In this document: positions 51,024 through 63,328 of the stretch, in pieces
How positions within the stretch are numbered: the stretch's first letter is position 1
Layout: the number at the start of each line of letters is the position of its first letter
NCBI GenBank assembly: GCA_020636375.1
Contig: JACJXZ010000008.1
Location: forward strand, 347,056-411,055
Direction of reading: 5' to 3'
Source: Lewinellaceae bacterium
GTDB lineage: Bacteria > Bacteroidota > Bacteroidia > Chitinophagales > Saprospiraceae
DNA: 64,000 bases
The notes under the pieces: model-generated
Seen by the model: only the letters and a program-made list of their open reading frames with translations
Told to the model about the DNA's origin: nothing
Databases searched by the model: none
Translations under genes and position numbers: made by a program

Positions 51024-52823
51024 TTATTGCCTCAGGAGCTTCCCTTCCGCCAGCACCTGCCCGGCGGATTGCAGGCGGTACCAGTACAGGCCCGCGGGCA
51101 GGGAGGAAGGCACATCGGCAGCGCCTCCGGTAAAGGGAAGGCGCAGAGCCAGGCGGCCGGTAACGTCGTAAAGGTACAACATCGGATTGGGGATTTCCAG
51201 GCCGGCCTGGCCGAACAGCTGTAATCTGTCCCGAAAAGGATTGGGGCCGAGGGTGAGCTGTTTGCCGGGCTCCGAGTTGCCCGTGCCGGAGACCAGGTCC
51301 AGGATGAAAGTAAAGCCGGCGGAACAACCGGCGGCGTCCGTGATGGTCAGGGAATACGAGCCGGCGGCCAACTGGCTGATGTCTTCGGTAGTCGCCCCGT
51401 TCGACCATTCGTAAGCATAAGGAGGCAAACCACCCTGTGCCGAGATTTCGATCGAGCCGGCCTGGCCGCCGTCATCCGGAGTAAGCGCCTGGTCCGCAAT
51501 TTCGATCGGCGCCAGTTCCTGCACATGGGCGGTGACGATGCTGTCGCATGCTTCTCCCTGGCCGGGCGCGACGTACTCCAGCATGCCGCTTTCGGTGAAC
51601 AGGGTGCCGTTGACCAGGATGCTTTCTCCGTGGCAAAAGTAATGGTGCGTTTCTATCTCGGGATTTTCCAGGATGGACAGGTGGAGGGTGACGACGCTGT
51701 CGCAACCGCTGGCGAGGTTGTACGTGCGGACGTATTCCCCCGCTTCGGAATAAGAAATCCCGTTGTGGTGGTACATTTCTCCGGGGCAGATCTCTGCATA
51801 AATATCCGTTCCCGGCACCTCGTCAGTATATTCCACAAAGGTGAAGGCGAGGCTGTCGCAGCCGTTGCCCCGGGGATAGGCCCTTTCGTACAGGCCGGGC
51901 ATGTTATAGTATTCGCCATTGTGTTCGAACCAGCCGCTGCCGCAATGCTCTACGGTTTCCAGGGACAGGGGCTGCTCCAGCGCTTCCAGCACTTCCAGGT
52001 GAACCAGTTCCCGGCAGCCGAAGTTAAAATTGTTGCTGATGGAAATAGCATAACTGCCCGGCTGGGTTATTATCGTTCCGGAATAATTCAGAGGGGTATT
52101 TCCGCAGAGCGTTACAGTATCATAAGACGTTGCATACTGTGGCTCGACTACTACATGTCTTCTGAGGCCGACTTGCAGGCCTACCTGGTTAACAGCCAGG
52201 ATGTCATACAGGCCCTCTTCCGGCAAGGGCACAGCCAAGTAATAGTAGGGAGGTTCCTGAGAACACGAAAAAACCGTGACACTGCCCGCATCCCCCTCGT
52301 AGGGCACCAGCGGCCAGAAGGAAGATACCGATAGGCCTGTACAGGGACTATAAGCGCTAACGCCCAGTTGGTAGCTCCTGATCGGCAGGGTATCGATCTC
52401 CAACTCGTGGCCCTGGCTGAGGGTATCCCCATCCAGCATCCAGAAATATTCCAGGAAATCGTGATAAGGGTGGACGGCATACCGGCTTCCAACCCAGTTG
52501 TCGCCATCCACCCGGCTGGATCCCAGCACCTTCAGGTCAAAGGCCTGCGGCAACGTCATTTCTCTGACCTGGAATTCGGCGATGCCGATGCAGCCGTCCT
52601 CCGTCCGGCCGACTACCCGGTAGCTGCCCGGCCCGGCCGTGATCGATCTTCCTTTCTGTCCGTTGTTCCAGTAATATTCACTGAAGCCGTTGGCGGCGGT
52701 CAGCACTGTAGCCTCGCCAGGGCAAATCCAAAGTTCGCCCTCTATCTCTATGGGACAGGAGCTTGAATGGCAAAGGGCTACAAAAGAAAAGAAAAGGGTC
52801 AAAAGAGTACAAAATCTTAACAT
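51024..52823 (-). CDS. Secreted T9SS type A cargo protein with GCDS and SprB repeats
   Basis: 599 residues. Signal peptide MLRFCTLLTLFFSFVALCHS. Ig-like modules with GEATVLTAANGFSEYYWNNG, then three blocks ending GCDS/ACDS (GCDSLAFTF, GCDSVVTLHL, ACDSIVTAHV) like those in the giant protease, a SprB-type repeat (GGLPPYAYEWSNGATTEDIS) and a type A sorting domain (LGPNPFRDRLQLFG ... LPAGLYWYRLQSAGQ). Exported by T9SS; likely surface adhesin or matrix component. The TAA stop abuts a MITE insertion. Confidence 0.9.
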   Translation of the reverse strand: MLRFCTLLTLFFSFVALCHSSSCPIEIEGELWICPGEATVLTAANGFSEYYWNNGQKGRSITAGPGSYRVVGRTEDGCIGIAEFQVREMTLPQAFDLKVLGSSRVDGDNWVGSRYAVHPYHDFLEYFWMLDGDTLSQGHELEIDTLPIRSYQLGVSAYSPCTGLSVSSFWPLVPYEGDAGSVTVFSCSQEPPYYYLAVPLPEEGLYDILAVNQVGLQVGLRRHVVVEPQYATSYDTVTLCGNTPLNYSGTIITQPGSYAISISNNFNFGCRELVHLEVLEALEQPLSLETVEHCGSGWFEHNGEYYNMPGLYERAYPRGNGCDSLAFTFVEYTDEVPGTDIYAEICPGEMYHHNGISYSEAGEYVRTYNLASGCDSVVTLHLSILENPEIETHHYFCHGESILVNGTLFTESGMLEYVAPGQGEACDSIVTAHVQELAPIEIADQALTPDDGGQAGSIEISAQGGLPPYAYEWSNGATTEDISQLAAGSYSLTITDAAGCSAGFTFILDLVSGTGNSEPGKQLTLGPNPFRDRLQLFGQAGLEIPNPMLYLYDVTGRLALRLPFTGGAADVPSSLPAGLYWYRLQSAGQVLAEGKLLRQ

Positions 52824-53138
52824 GGGATATGATTTAATAGTATGAAAAAATTTCTTTCAATTATTTATACTGTGGGCATGAAATGCCCTGTAGCACGGCC
52901 AGGCCCACATTTGTCCATACAGTCCTTCGGCCCTGATGAACCTTGCGGCTCACAGAGCCTATTTTAAAGTGTTTATTCGTTGGGTTCGGGAAAGGAAAAG
53001 ATATTCGCTTGCCAAAAGGGGGGGGACAAATTTTAAAATGTTTATTTTTTCCTACTGAATATAGAAGCGTTCAAAAACATAGATGTGACGTGGTTTGAAA
53101 AACAAATGATAAAAAAATTAATCTTTTAGCTATGCCAA
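52824..53138. other. Intergenic region between the T9SS gene and an insertion sequence
   Basis: No gene. AT-rich; a run of eight G near 53020 is preceded and followed by two related words, TTTTAAAGTGTTTATT and TTTTAAAATGTTTATT. GGGCATGAAATGCCC makes a small hairpin near 52877. Confidence 0.45.
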
Positions 53139-54549
53139 CAGCTATTCTCGCTATTAGAAAAAGTTATGATATAAACGGCTGCTGCCCTATTTTCACAGCC
53201 AAAAAGTTGGCATATGGCAACAGACCAGTTAATACAAGGCCTTAGGCAAAAGTTCGAAGCGGTCAAGGAACACCGTTATAAGAATGCTCAAATACCCTTA
53301 GGGGATTTTTTGCAATCGGCCTTTGCGATGTTCCACCTCAAGGACCCGTCGTTGCACCATTACCGGATAAATTACCGGGAACGGGAGGCGAACCTGGAGC
53401 GGGTTTACCAGATTAAATCGCTGCCCTCGGATTCGGCGATGCGAGAAGGCATAGACTATATTGCCCCTGGCGATATCCAGGCATGTTTCAAGGTTCCCTT
53501 GCAAACCCTTGGCGAAGAAGGGATTATGGATGAATGCCGGGTATTGGGGCGCTATAATTGCCTTTTGTTCGACGGCACGCAGCATTATTGTTCCTGCGCC
53601 ACAGCCTGCGAACATTGCTTAACCAGGGAGCACCGCAACAAAAAAGGCGAAGTGACAAAAACCACTTACCACCACCAAGCGTTAGCCGCAGTAATGGCCC
53701 ATCACGGGCACAAGGAGGTTTTTCCTGTTTGCTGTGAAGCTATCGTGCGCCAGGACGGAAGCACTAAAAACGACTGCGAGCTCAATGCAGGCAAACGGCT
53801 CATCCCCCTTGTGAGGGGTTTGCTGCCTGAGCGACAGTATGAACTGCTAGGCGTTTTTGACGGCTTGTACCCCAACGGCCCTTTTATCCGCATGCTCCAA
53901 AAGCATGAAATGCGCTTTGTCATTGGCATCCAGGAAGGCTACGTCCTCATCCAGGTTGAACGGCTTAGAGCCGCACAAGCCCTCCAGGAACACTCCTGGC
54001 CACGCCGGATGGGCAAAAGTGTGTTGCCAGGTGGCATAACCAATTGGTGCTCAACGGCCAAAACCAGGATATAGAGGTTAACTACTTTGAACTTGAGCAG
54101 TTTGACACCGAAGGCCAAAGAGCTTATTTCAACTCCTGGATAACAGACATAGCCATTTCACAGGAGAATATCGTGGAGTTAACCCTCATTGGCCGCAGCC
54201 GTTGGAAGATCGAAAACGAGACCTTCAATACCCTTAAGAACCAGGGCTACCACTTGGAGCACAATTACGGGCATGGCGAAAAATACTTGGCCACCAACTT
54301 CATGTTGCTTGCTTTCCTGGCTTTCTGCGTCGACCAAATTGCTCAAAAGATGGACCAGGCATTTGATAAAGCCCTGAAGTATTGCAAAACCAAGAAAAAG
54401 CTCTGGGAGAAAATCCGCCAGGTTTTCGATTTGCTGCCTTGTAAGTCAATGAACGTTATTTATCGCTTCATTGCAAAGGACATCCAGGTGGATTTCCCTT
54501 TGCTAGAATAAAGCCATATTTAAATTTTTTCTAATAGCGAGAATAGCTG
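53139..54549 (+). mobile_element. Insertion sequence, 1411 bp, with frameshifted transposase
   Basis: Perfect 24-bp terminal inverted repeats (53139-53162 and 54526-54549; outermost bases CAGCTATTCTCGCTATTAGA). No matching direct repeat is visible next to the ends. One transposase gene fills it. The element lies just downstream of the decayed Omp28-like gene. Confidence 0.87.
53214..54511 (+). pseudogene. DDE transposase, single frameshift
   Basis: The first frame (53214-54074) carries GDFLQSAFAMFHLKDPS, the first Asp in LLFDGTQHYCS, a Cys-rich patch (CSCATACEHC), DGSTKNDCELNAGKRL and a second Asp in LLGVFDGLYPNGPF. The second frame (coding from about 54030 to 54511) continues with HNQLVLNGQNQDIEVNYFE and the catalytic Glu in SRWKIENETFNTLKNQGYH. 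The frames join near 54000-54040. No slippery run is evident there, so a mutation is more likely than programmed frameshifting. The overall pattern fits IS4-like DDE transposases of the unclassified (ISNCY-type) kind. Confidence 0.82.
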
Positions 54550-54650
54550 CTAAGTCACTCCTTCACTCCTTTCCGGGGTTTCCGGAGTGCCCTCACAAAT
54601 GCACAAATGCACGGCTCCACCAGTTTAGCCAAGAAATCGCCGTCGCCCTA

Positions 54651-55636
54651 TCACCGCTTCACCAACGGCGCCACCCACTGCCCCTGCCCGCTCTCAAAAC
54701 TCACCCAATATACCCCGGTAAGCAATTCCCGGACATCCACCCGCATGGAACGCTGCCCGGCAGCCTGCTGCGTCAGCACCACCTGCCCCAGCCCGCTGCG
54801 GATCGTCAGGATGCTTACGCTTCTACCGGAAACTCAACCACGGCTCTTCCAGCGCCGGGTTCGGATAAAGGCGCATGGCGCTTACCGAAGCTTCCTCCGC
54901 CGAGCTGATCAGGGGGTCGAAGGGCGTGCCTGAGTTGAACACTTCTTTGGTGGCATAGTCCTGGACGAAGGCTAGGACGTACACCTGGTTTGCATTCCAG
55001 TTGTTCTGTATGGTGTAGTTGAAAGAAGCGGTAACCGAGCCGCCCGCCGCCGCCAGGCTAACCGGGTCGCCGTCCTTGCTGGTCAGCATATCCCGGAAGA
55101 CGTCGTGGTGCAGCGTCTCGCCGTTGGGCGCATTGTACTGGATCTCCTTTTCGACAACGGCTACGAACAGGCGGATGTCGCCGGAGGGCGGCGTGCCCAG
55201 GGAGAACACTCCCACCTCTACCTGCCGCTGGGCTGGTACCGGATTCCGTTACCTGGATAGCCAGCGGGCTGGTTTGCCCGACCTGGCTGTCCAGCATGGA
55301 AGCGGTGACCTACTGGTACCGAAGTGCCCGAAGTGCCGTTGAAGAACACCCGGGGCGTGCTGAAAATGCTGTAGTAACTGGCACGGGCGCTGTTCTCCTC
55401 GGTATTCGCCTGATAAAATATGCAGGAGCTGTAAGGGACGCTGGGATGATAGGCGATGTGGTGAACATCCGCTTCGTAACCCGCGATGGTATTGTAAAAC
55501 CCGGATTGGCGTTCGCGCATATAGGGCAGCGGGTGTTGGTGAAATGCTCCAGCAAAACATACCGCTTGGTATGCTGCTGAGCGCTCAGTTGAAAGGAAAG
55601 GAACGATATGAAAAGAAAGGTAAAGATACGTTGCAT
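54651..55636 (-). pseudogene. Omp28-like secreted protein with T9SS type A sorting domain, frameshifted
   Basis: Read from 55636: signal peptide (MQRIFTFLFISFLSFQLSA), then a thioredoxin-like Omp28 start (VLLEHFTNTRCPICANANPG), after which the frame changes (YNTIAGYEADVHHIAYHPSV, 55218-55520; SQVGQTSPLAIQVTES, about 55250-55300; FVAVVEKEIQYNAPNGETLH, 54823-55215). The end is the sorting domain split by another frameshift (SAMRLYPNPALEEPW, then LTIRSGLGQVVLTQQAAG ... WVAPLVKR) with stop at 54651-54653. At least four frameshifts. Composition is like intact host genes, so decay (or sequence error) rather than transfer. Confidence 0.8.
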
Positions 55637-55802
55637 AGGTTCAGGATTATTTTTGTTAATGATCAGTACCTGAAACTACAGCCTTTTCAGGTAAATTGTT
55701 CTGAAAATTAGCCGCTTTGTCCGCTCGGATAATAAAAACTGCATCTCCACGCATATCCCGGCGCTGTATGGAATTTGCTGTTCGCTGTTTTCCTCAACAA
55801 TA

Positions 55803-55834
55803 AGAGCGGGCGCCTCCTTCCGAAGGCACCCGCT
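55803..55834 (-). terminator. Terminator hairpin of the reprolysin-type gene
   Basis: GAGCGGGCGCCTCCTTCCG pairs with CGGAAGG...CCCGCTC-type arms (GAGCGGG/CCCGCTC outer, CGCCT/AGGC inner), 24 bp downstream of the minus-strand gene's stop at 55858; followed on that strand by TTATTGTT. Confidence 0.6.
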
Positions 55835-55857
55835 CATTCCCATATCCTAAATGCTGT

Positions 55858-58826
<2,969 letters not shown>

Positions 58827-59438
58827 GTACTAATCCGGTTTTGATTGATAAATAGAATAAAAATCCAGCCTGCTTACGGCGCATAGCCGTAGCAGCCAAG
58901 TTATACGGGTTCTCGATCCTTTGCGGTAAGCTGTTGAATATCAGCTTAAAACAAGAATTTGAGCCTGTTTCTGGTGTTGTTCAGCCAGTTGTTTTGTCGA
59001 GTGTGTACAAAATTTAAAAAGCCTCACGCTCCGATGAGACGTGTGGAAAGAATACTGTAGAAACTGAGGAGCTAAAAAAAAAACGGGCTTCATTTTCGAT
59101 TCGGAAGAACGGGGAAGATCAGGCCCCGAAAGGCCTCCAATGAATATATTGCAATAATCGCGATAAATCTAATAATAATTGGCGGTTACTGCAACCCCAG
59201 GGGTTAATTTCCAGAGAAAATAATTTCGCGGAATGTTGCAGAAGCGAGGTCAATGGGCCGTGCCGACGCCGTATTTACAGGATAACCGGACCATCCATCT
59301 ATGCTTCTCTGTTCTTTTCTTCGTCCTGGCGAGCAGTTCTGAATTCGTATATTGTGCCTGTTGATTCGTATATTCCAGCGTTCGAAAGGAGAAGGCTCCT
59401 TTTTTTATGCTTTGCTCTGGTTCAAAACTCACAATGCG
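58827..59438. other. Intergenic region
   Basis: 612 bp without a supported gene. AT-rich patches, a run of ten A near 59075, and short hairpins such as GGCCCCGAAAGGCC at about 59124. No clear promoter or RNA. Confidence 0.4.
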
Positions 59439-59999
59439 ATGAATTTCAAGAAACTAAAAACCACTTTCGAGTTCACCAAAAACCTGTTCACCACCGGTGC
59501 CCTGACCGAAACCAGCCGGGGAGTAGAAATAGAGATTTGCAGCCGGCTGCCTGAAGGAGAGCACAAGGTAATTGTGGAGTACGGAATGGGCCACGGGAAT
59601 ATCACCAGAGAGATCCTGAAGCACATCTCCCCGGCCTCCAAAGTATATGCCTTTGAAGTCAACGAAAAATTCTGCCGCCACGTCCGGGAAGAAATTCAGG
59701 ACGACAGGCTCATCATCATAAATGACAGCGCGGAACATGTAAAAAAACGCGTCGAAGAGGAAGCCGTCGATGGCTTTATCGCCTCCATCCCCTTTACCTT
59801 CCTGTCCAACGAAGTGGGCGCCAAAATCATCCGGGATTCCTACGAGATGCTCGCCCCGGGCGGATATTACAGCCAGGTGTTGTATACCCGTTTCAACTAC
59901 AAAAAATTCACGCGGATTTTCGATGAATGCAGCATCACCAAAATCCCGAATATCCCCACCGAGTATATTTATCACTGCCGGAAGAGCGGGGGAGAGTAG
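59439..59999 (+). CDS. SAM-dependent methyltransferase (PmtA/KsgA-like fold)
   Basis: 186 residues from ATG 59439. SAM-binding motif I is VIVEYGMGHGNITREIL, with the acidic residue of motif II in KVYAFEVNEKFC and a DNDSAEHV-like patch (IIINDSAEHVKKRV). The motif IV position reads ASIPFTF, closer to phospholipid N-methyltransferases than to the NLPY of rRNA dimethyladenosine transferases. The N-terminal FKKLKTTFEFTKNLFTTGAL also resembles phospholipid methyltransferases. Substrate unproved. The frame upstream to 59352 adds no family sequence. Confidence 0.82.
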   Translation: MNFKKLKTTFEFTKNLFTTGALTETSRGVEIEICSRLPEGEHKVIVEYGMGHGNITREILKHISPASKVYAFEVNEKFCRHVREEIQDDRLIIINDSAEHVKKRVEEEAVDGFIASIPFTFLSNEVGAKIIRDSYEMLAPGGYYSQVLYTRFNYKKFTRIFDECSITKIPNIPTEYIYHCRKSGGE

Positions 60000-60152
60000 G
60001 GGGATTGGTTCATGGATTCATTGTTGCACCGTTTCAGGCCCATGCAACAATGAGCCCATGCAACAATACTCCACCCTTTCGCAACGATACTCCACGCACC
60101 GGAGGCCAGGCGCCTGCATATTTGTATTATCAATAATAAAAACGCAGGCACG

Positions 60153-60725
60153 ATGAAAAATGCAGCAACCATCCATAAGAAAGAGAGCGGGGAAATGCCG
60201 GCCGGCATGAGAGTAAAGAGCACTTTTAACTTCAGCGCGTTTTATCGGCAGTACGCCGGGAAAGTTTACGGTAAGTGCCTGGCCATGCTCGGGGAAGAAG
60301 TGGCGGCGGAAGACATCGCCCAGGAAATATTCATGAAGGTTTACCTCAAATCCTCCGGTTTCAGGAGAGAATCCAGCTTCTCCACCTGGGTTTTTTCCAT
60401 TGCTCATAACAGTTGCATCGATTACCTCCGGAAGAATAAAAAACGGGAGCAGGCATCTTTAGAAGAATTGCCCTTTCTTCCTATATTGGTGGAAGAAGCT
60501 CCCTGGCAGGAAGCCCCTTCCGATAATATGGGCCAGCTGGCCCGTGTTCTGGAACAGATCCCGGAAGAAGACAAGGGGATTTTATTCATGAAGTACCGGG
60601 ACAACCTGTCGATCAAAGAAATTGCATCGGCCCTGGACAAATCGGAAAGCGCCGTGAAAATGAGAATCAAGCGGGCGAAAGCCAAAGCCCGGGAGCGGAG
60701 GGCGGAATTAATATCCGCCGACTAA
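60153..60725 (+). CDS. ECF RNA polymerase sigma factor
   Basis: 190 residues; alternative in-frame ATGs lie at residues 15 and 19. Region 2: FSAFYRQYAGKVYGKCLAML, EDIAQEIFMKVYLKSSGFRR, FSTWVFSIAHNSCIDYLRKN. Region 4: IPEEDKGILFMKYRDNLSIK and EIASALDKSESAVKMRIKRA. Followed after 21 bp by a 28-residue ORF and then a secreted-protein gene; no anti-sigma gene of the usual kind is adjacent, so the small ORFs are candidates for the controlling partner. Confidence 0.93.
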   Translation: MKNAATIHKKESGEMPAGMRVKSTFNFSAFYRQYAGKVYGKCLAMLGEEVAAEDIAQEIFMKVYLKSSGFRRESSFSTWVFSIAHNSCIDYLRKNKKREQASLEELPFLPILVEEAPWQEAPSDNMGQLARVLEQIPEEDKGILFMKYRDNLSIKEIASALDKSESAVKMRIKRAKAKARERRAELISAD

Positions 60726-60746
60726 TTTGTATCAAAACTTTTCATC

Positions 60747-60833
60747 ATGAGCGACAAATCCGCATTCGGAAAATTTATGGAAGCGATCATCAATTTTTTC
60801 AAATACTTCCTCTCCCGGAAGAAGAAACCATGA
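60747..60833 (+). CDS. 28-residue basic amphipathic peptide
   Basis: ATG 60747 to TGA 60831-60833, 21 bp after the sigma gene. Translation MSDKSAFGKFMEAIINFFKY then FLSRKKKP: an amphipathic helix with a hydrophobic face (F, I, I, F, F, Y, F, L) and a strongly basic tail. The stop overlaps the ATG at 60830 of the next gene (ATGA), suggesting coupled translation. No family recognised; could be a membrane-binding regulator of the sigma factor, or non-functional. Confidence 0.5.
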   Translation: MSDKSAFGKFMEAIINFFKYFLSRKKKP

Positions 60834-61423
60834 GGCGGGTTCGTGGAAGCGCTGTCGGGTGTCCTTCTTTGTACGGGCGGGTTTTCCCCTTCATGTCTCC
60901 AGTTCAGGCATTCACCTGCTTTTCCTTCCTGCTCTTTGTCTTTTCGTTTCCCTTCTGCCGGCCGCTCATTGCCCAGGCTGCCTGCCCTGCCCCGAACGGG
61001 GTTTTCCTGGAAGCCGGCGGCGCGGCCCCGTACTACTCGCTCAGTTACGCCCGCTGTTTCTTTGCGGCTGAAAAGGCGAGCGGCCACTTCCGGATAGGCG
61101 GCAGCGTTTGGGGAAAAGGGCTGGCGATCCCGGTGGGGGCCTCCATAGCCCTGGGCGCGGGCGCCCACCGTCCGGAACTTTCTCTCGTCTTCACCCCGTT
61201 TTCCCAGGGCCTCCGTTTTTGGGACAGGGATGAATCCGACCTTTTCCTCGACCTGTTACTGGGCGCAGGGTACCGCTACCAGCCGGTTTCCGGTTCCTTT
61301 TTCGTAACCGCAGGGCTGTTCCCCTATCTGCGGCTGGATCCTGCGCCGGCGGCATTGTCGGAGGGTGGCGCCGAACTGCGCCTGCGGGTGGGCGCCGGGG
61401 CAGGTTGGTTTTTCGGCGGTTAA
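60830..61423 (+). CDS. Secreted/outer-membrane barrel-like protein
   Basis: 197 residues from ATG 60830; ATG 60893 (residue 22) directly precedes the hydrophobic signal segment (AFTCFSFLLFVFSFPFC, cleavage near LIAQA) and may be the true start. The mature part is strand-rich with Gly and aromatics (GVFLEAGGAAPYYSLSYARC, LFLDLLLGAGYRYQPV, LRLRVGAGAGWFFGG) and ends in Phe-Gly-Gly. Fits small outer-membrane beta-barrels. Co-transcribed with the sigma factor and small peptide, judging from overlap and spacing. Confidence 0.72.
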   Translation: MRRVRGSAVGCPSLYGRVFPFMSPVQAFTCFSFLLFVFSFPFCRPLIAQAACPAPNGVFLEAGGAAPYYSLSYARCFFAAEKASGHFRIGGSVWGKGLAIPVGASIALGAGAHRPELSLVFTPFSQGLRFWDRDESDLFLDLLLGAGYRYQPVSGSFFVTAGLFPYLRLDPAPAALSEGGAELRLRVGAGAGWFFGG

Positions 61424-61761
61424 AGTTCCCTGTACCTTGGCTTCACCGGGGGGGAGCCGGATACATATCTCTGCGATTTGTTTCCCTGAAACCAAATTCA
61501 AAAAGCTTCTCAAGGGACAGGATAAAAAAAAAGAGGGCGCATTAAATTAAAGTTAACTGCAAAAATACAGAATAGCCCTTGTTTTTAAAATGCAAGAAAA
61601 TGAAAATCAATTAAATAAATATTTTTTTTATAAAAAAAGGGTGCAGTGATCCGAAAAATTGCACTTCGCAAGCCCCCGATTATTGTTGACTTTTGTATTG
61701 TCAACGGAGAAGAACGACAGTTGACAACGCCCTCTTGAAGAAAAGGGCAAAACAAAGGTTG

Positions 61762-61807
61762 TAATCCCACGAATGCTTTTATAATCCCATGTGCTATTGT
61801 AATCCCA
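61762..61807 (+). promoter_or_regulatory. Three direct repeats of TAATCCCA
   Basis: TAATCCCA at 61762-61769, 61782-61789 and 61800-61807, spaced 20 and 18 bp, each preceded by TTG or TTA and followed by C/T-G. Regular spacing near two helical turns suggests repeated sites for one DNA-binding protein; no gene starts within 400 bp downstream except the lipoprotein at 62227. Confidence 0.4.
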
Positions 61808-61881
61808 TGAAAGATTTTTCGGGGATATCAAAGGATGTCCTCATTTTTGGTATGTAGATAGCCTCTCAAAGCTCTTTTGGA

Positions 61882-61910
61882 AACCGGCCCGTTGCGGCCG
61901 GTTTTTTTTT
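61882..61910 (+). terminator. Intrinsic terminator
   Basis: AACCGGCC-CGTTGC-GGCCGGTT followed by nine T (61902-61910). About 460 bp after the nearest plus-strand stop (61423), so an unrecognised short transcript may end here. A second perfect hairpin, ACGGGCCACTT/AAGTGGCCCGT, lies at 61913-61936. Otherwise 61424-62226 holds the TAATCCCA repeats and no supported gene. Confidence 0.75.
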
Positions 61911-62226
61911 GGACGGGCCACTTTTAAGTGGCCCGTAATAACAGGAAAACAGGCCTGGCTCACCCTCGCGCCCTACCCGATTGCCCCTGATAATCATCCA
62001 CCAACTTCCTGCCCAAGCGAACCGCATCTTATTCAGCCATATTACCGGAGAAGCAGAATACAACAGAAAAAATATCGGAAGCTCCGGGCGTTTCCGGTAG
62101 GGTTTATCCGGAGGATTTCGTTTCAGGGATTAGAGGCGTTGTTCGGGCGGTGATTTGGAGCGCATGTTTTGCTTTCAGGCCCGGCCACCGGACAAGCTCT
62201 TTTTCCAAACCAAAAGATTCAATCTG

Positions 62227-63081
62227 ATGAGAAAGTTAAGTTTTGTTTTAGCCCTTGCGCTTTCGGTTTTCGCTATCCAATCCTGCCAGAAGGACGACAC
62301 GGCCGAACCTGTCGATCCCTATGCCGGGCAGGAAGCTCCTCAGCTGCCGGCGGCGGAGACTTTCGTGATGCCTATTAAGCCTTTTACAGAACTGGACGAC
62401 GGCCGGGAGGCACCGGGATGGACGCAGGAGGTAACCTCGAGGTCGATCAACAACTGGGGTTATTCAGCCGGCACTGTTTTAGTCTGGAATACGGTGCTCA
62501 CGGTACACCTGGCTATTCCGACCCTGGCCTTTTTCGAATCCTTCAACCATCAGGCGGAGTATCAGGGGGGAGGCGTCTGGCTCTGGGCTTATGAATTTAC
62601 GGGTGAAAACGGGGCAACCTACCAGGCGGAGCTGTACGGCGAATTGCTGCCTTCCGCTGAAGTGAAATGGGACATGTACATCTCGCAAACCGGGGGTTTC
62701 CCGCGGGTACACTGGTATTCCGGCACGACCGCCAATGACCGGTCTTACGCCCGGTGGGCGCTGAACTTCGACCCCAACAACCCCAGGCCTTTCATCAACA
62801 TTGACTTCCAGCGCGACAATGGCAACGGCGCCGCCGCTATCCGCTATACCAACAGCATTCCCGGCGTGCCCGAAAACGGTGGCTACATCGAATACCGGGA
62901 GGGTGCCGGCGCCGCCGACGGGTTCGACCGGGCATACGAGGTATACAAGGCCGAGATCGACAACCTGCTGGAGATCAACTGGGACAGCGTCAACAAAAAC
63001 GGCAGGGTAAAGGATGCCGAAAAATTCCAGGACCAGGAATGGCACTGCTGGGGGACGGACCTGCAGGATACGGATTGCTGA
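62227..63081 (+). CDS. Lipoprotein of unknown function
   Basis: 284 residues from ATG 62227. Lipoprotein signal with lipobox FAIQSC. The mature part has strand-like, aromatic-rich sequence (GGGVWLWAYEFTGENGATYQ, AEVKWDMYISQTGGFPRVHW, WALNFDPNNPRPFINIDFQR) and closes with DQEWHCWGTDLQDTDC, whose Cys pair may form a disulfide. I do not recognise the family; the all-beta pattern suggests a lipocalin- or jelly-roll-like fold on a membrane surface. Followed by a clear terminator. Confidence 0.78.
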   Translation: MRKLSFVLALALSVFAIQSCQKDDTAEPVDPYAGQEAPQLPAAETFVMPIKPFTELDDGREAPGWTQEVTSRSINNWGYSAGTVLVWNTVLTVHLAIPTLAFFESFNHQAEYQGGGVWLWAYEFTGENGATYQAELYGELLPSAEVKWDMYISQTGGFPRVHWYSGTTANDRSYARWALNFDPNNPRPFINIDFQRDNGNGAAAIRYTNSIPGVPENGGYIEYREGAGAADGFDRAYEVYKAEIDNLLEINWDSVNKNGRVKDAEKFQDQEWHCWGTDLQDTDC

Positions 63082-63199
63082 ATGTAAGCGTAGTTTGCGG
63101 TTCGCTGTTCCCGGTTCGCTGGTTTTAGCGGGGAGGATTCTGTACTTCAGAAAAGCCAGGGGCGAAGGCGGGTGCCGTTCATGCATTGAGGAAAATATA

Positions 63200-63237
63200 A
63201 AAACCTTTGGGGTTTCGAAGCCTCAAAGGTTTTTTTA
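63200..63237 (+). terminator. Intrinsic terminator of the lipoprotein gene
   Basis: AAACCTTTGGGG pairs with CCTCAAAGGTTT around a short TTTCGAAG loop and is followed by TTTTTT; about 118 bp after the stop. Confidence 0.8.
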
Positions 63238-63328
63238 GTAAGGAAAAAAACCTCCTGCTGCTGACAAATGCCATTGCAACAACCACTCAAACGCCTCAAC
63301 TTGAGAGGTAGCCTTTGGCTTTCCGCCT

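Noticed and set aside
54000..54074. Programmed frameshift in the 53139-54549 transposase
   Set aside because: No slippery heptamer or downstream structure is evident at the junction; a plain indel is simpler.
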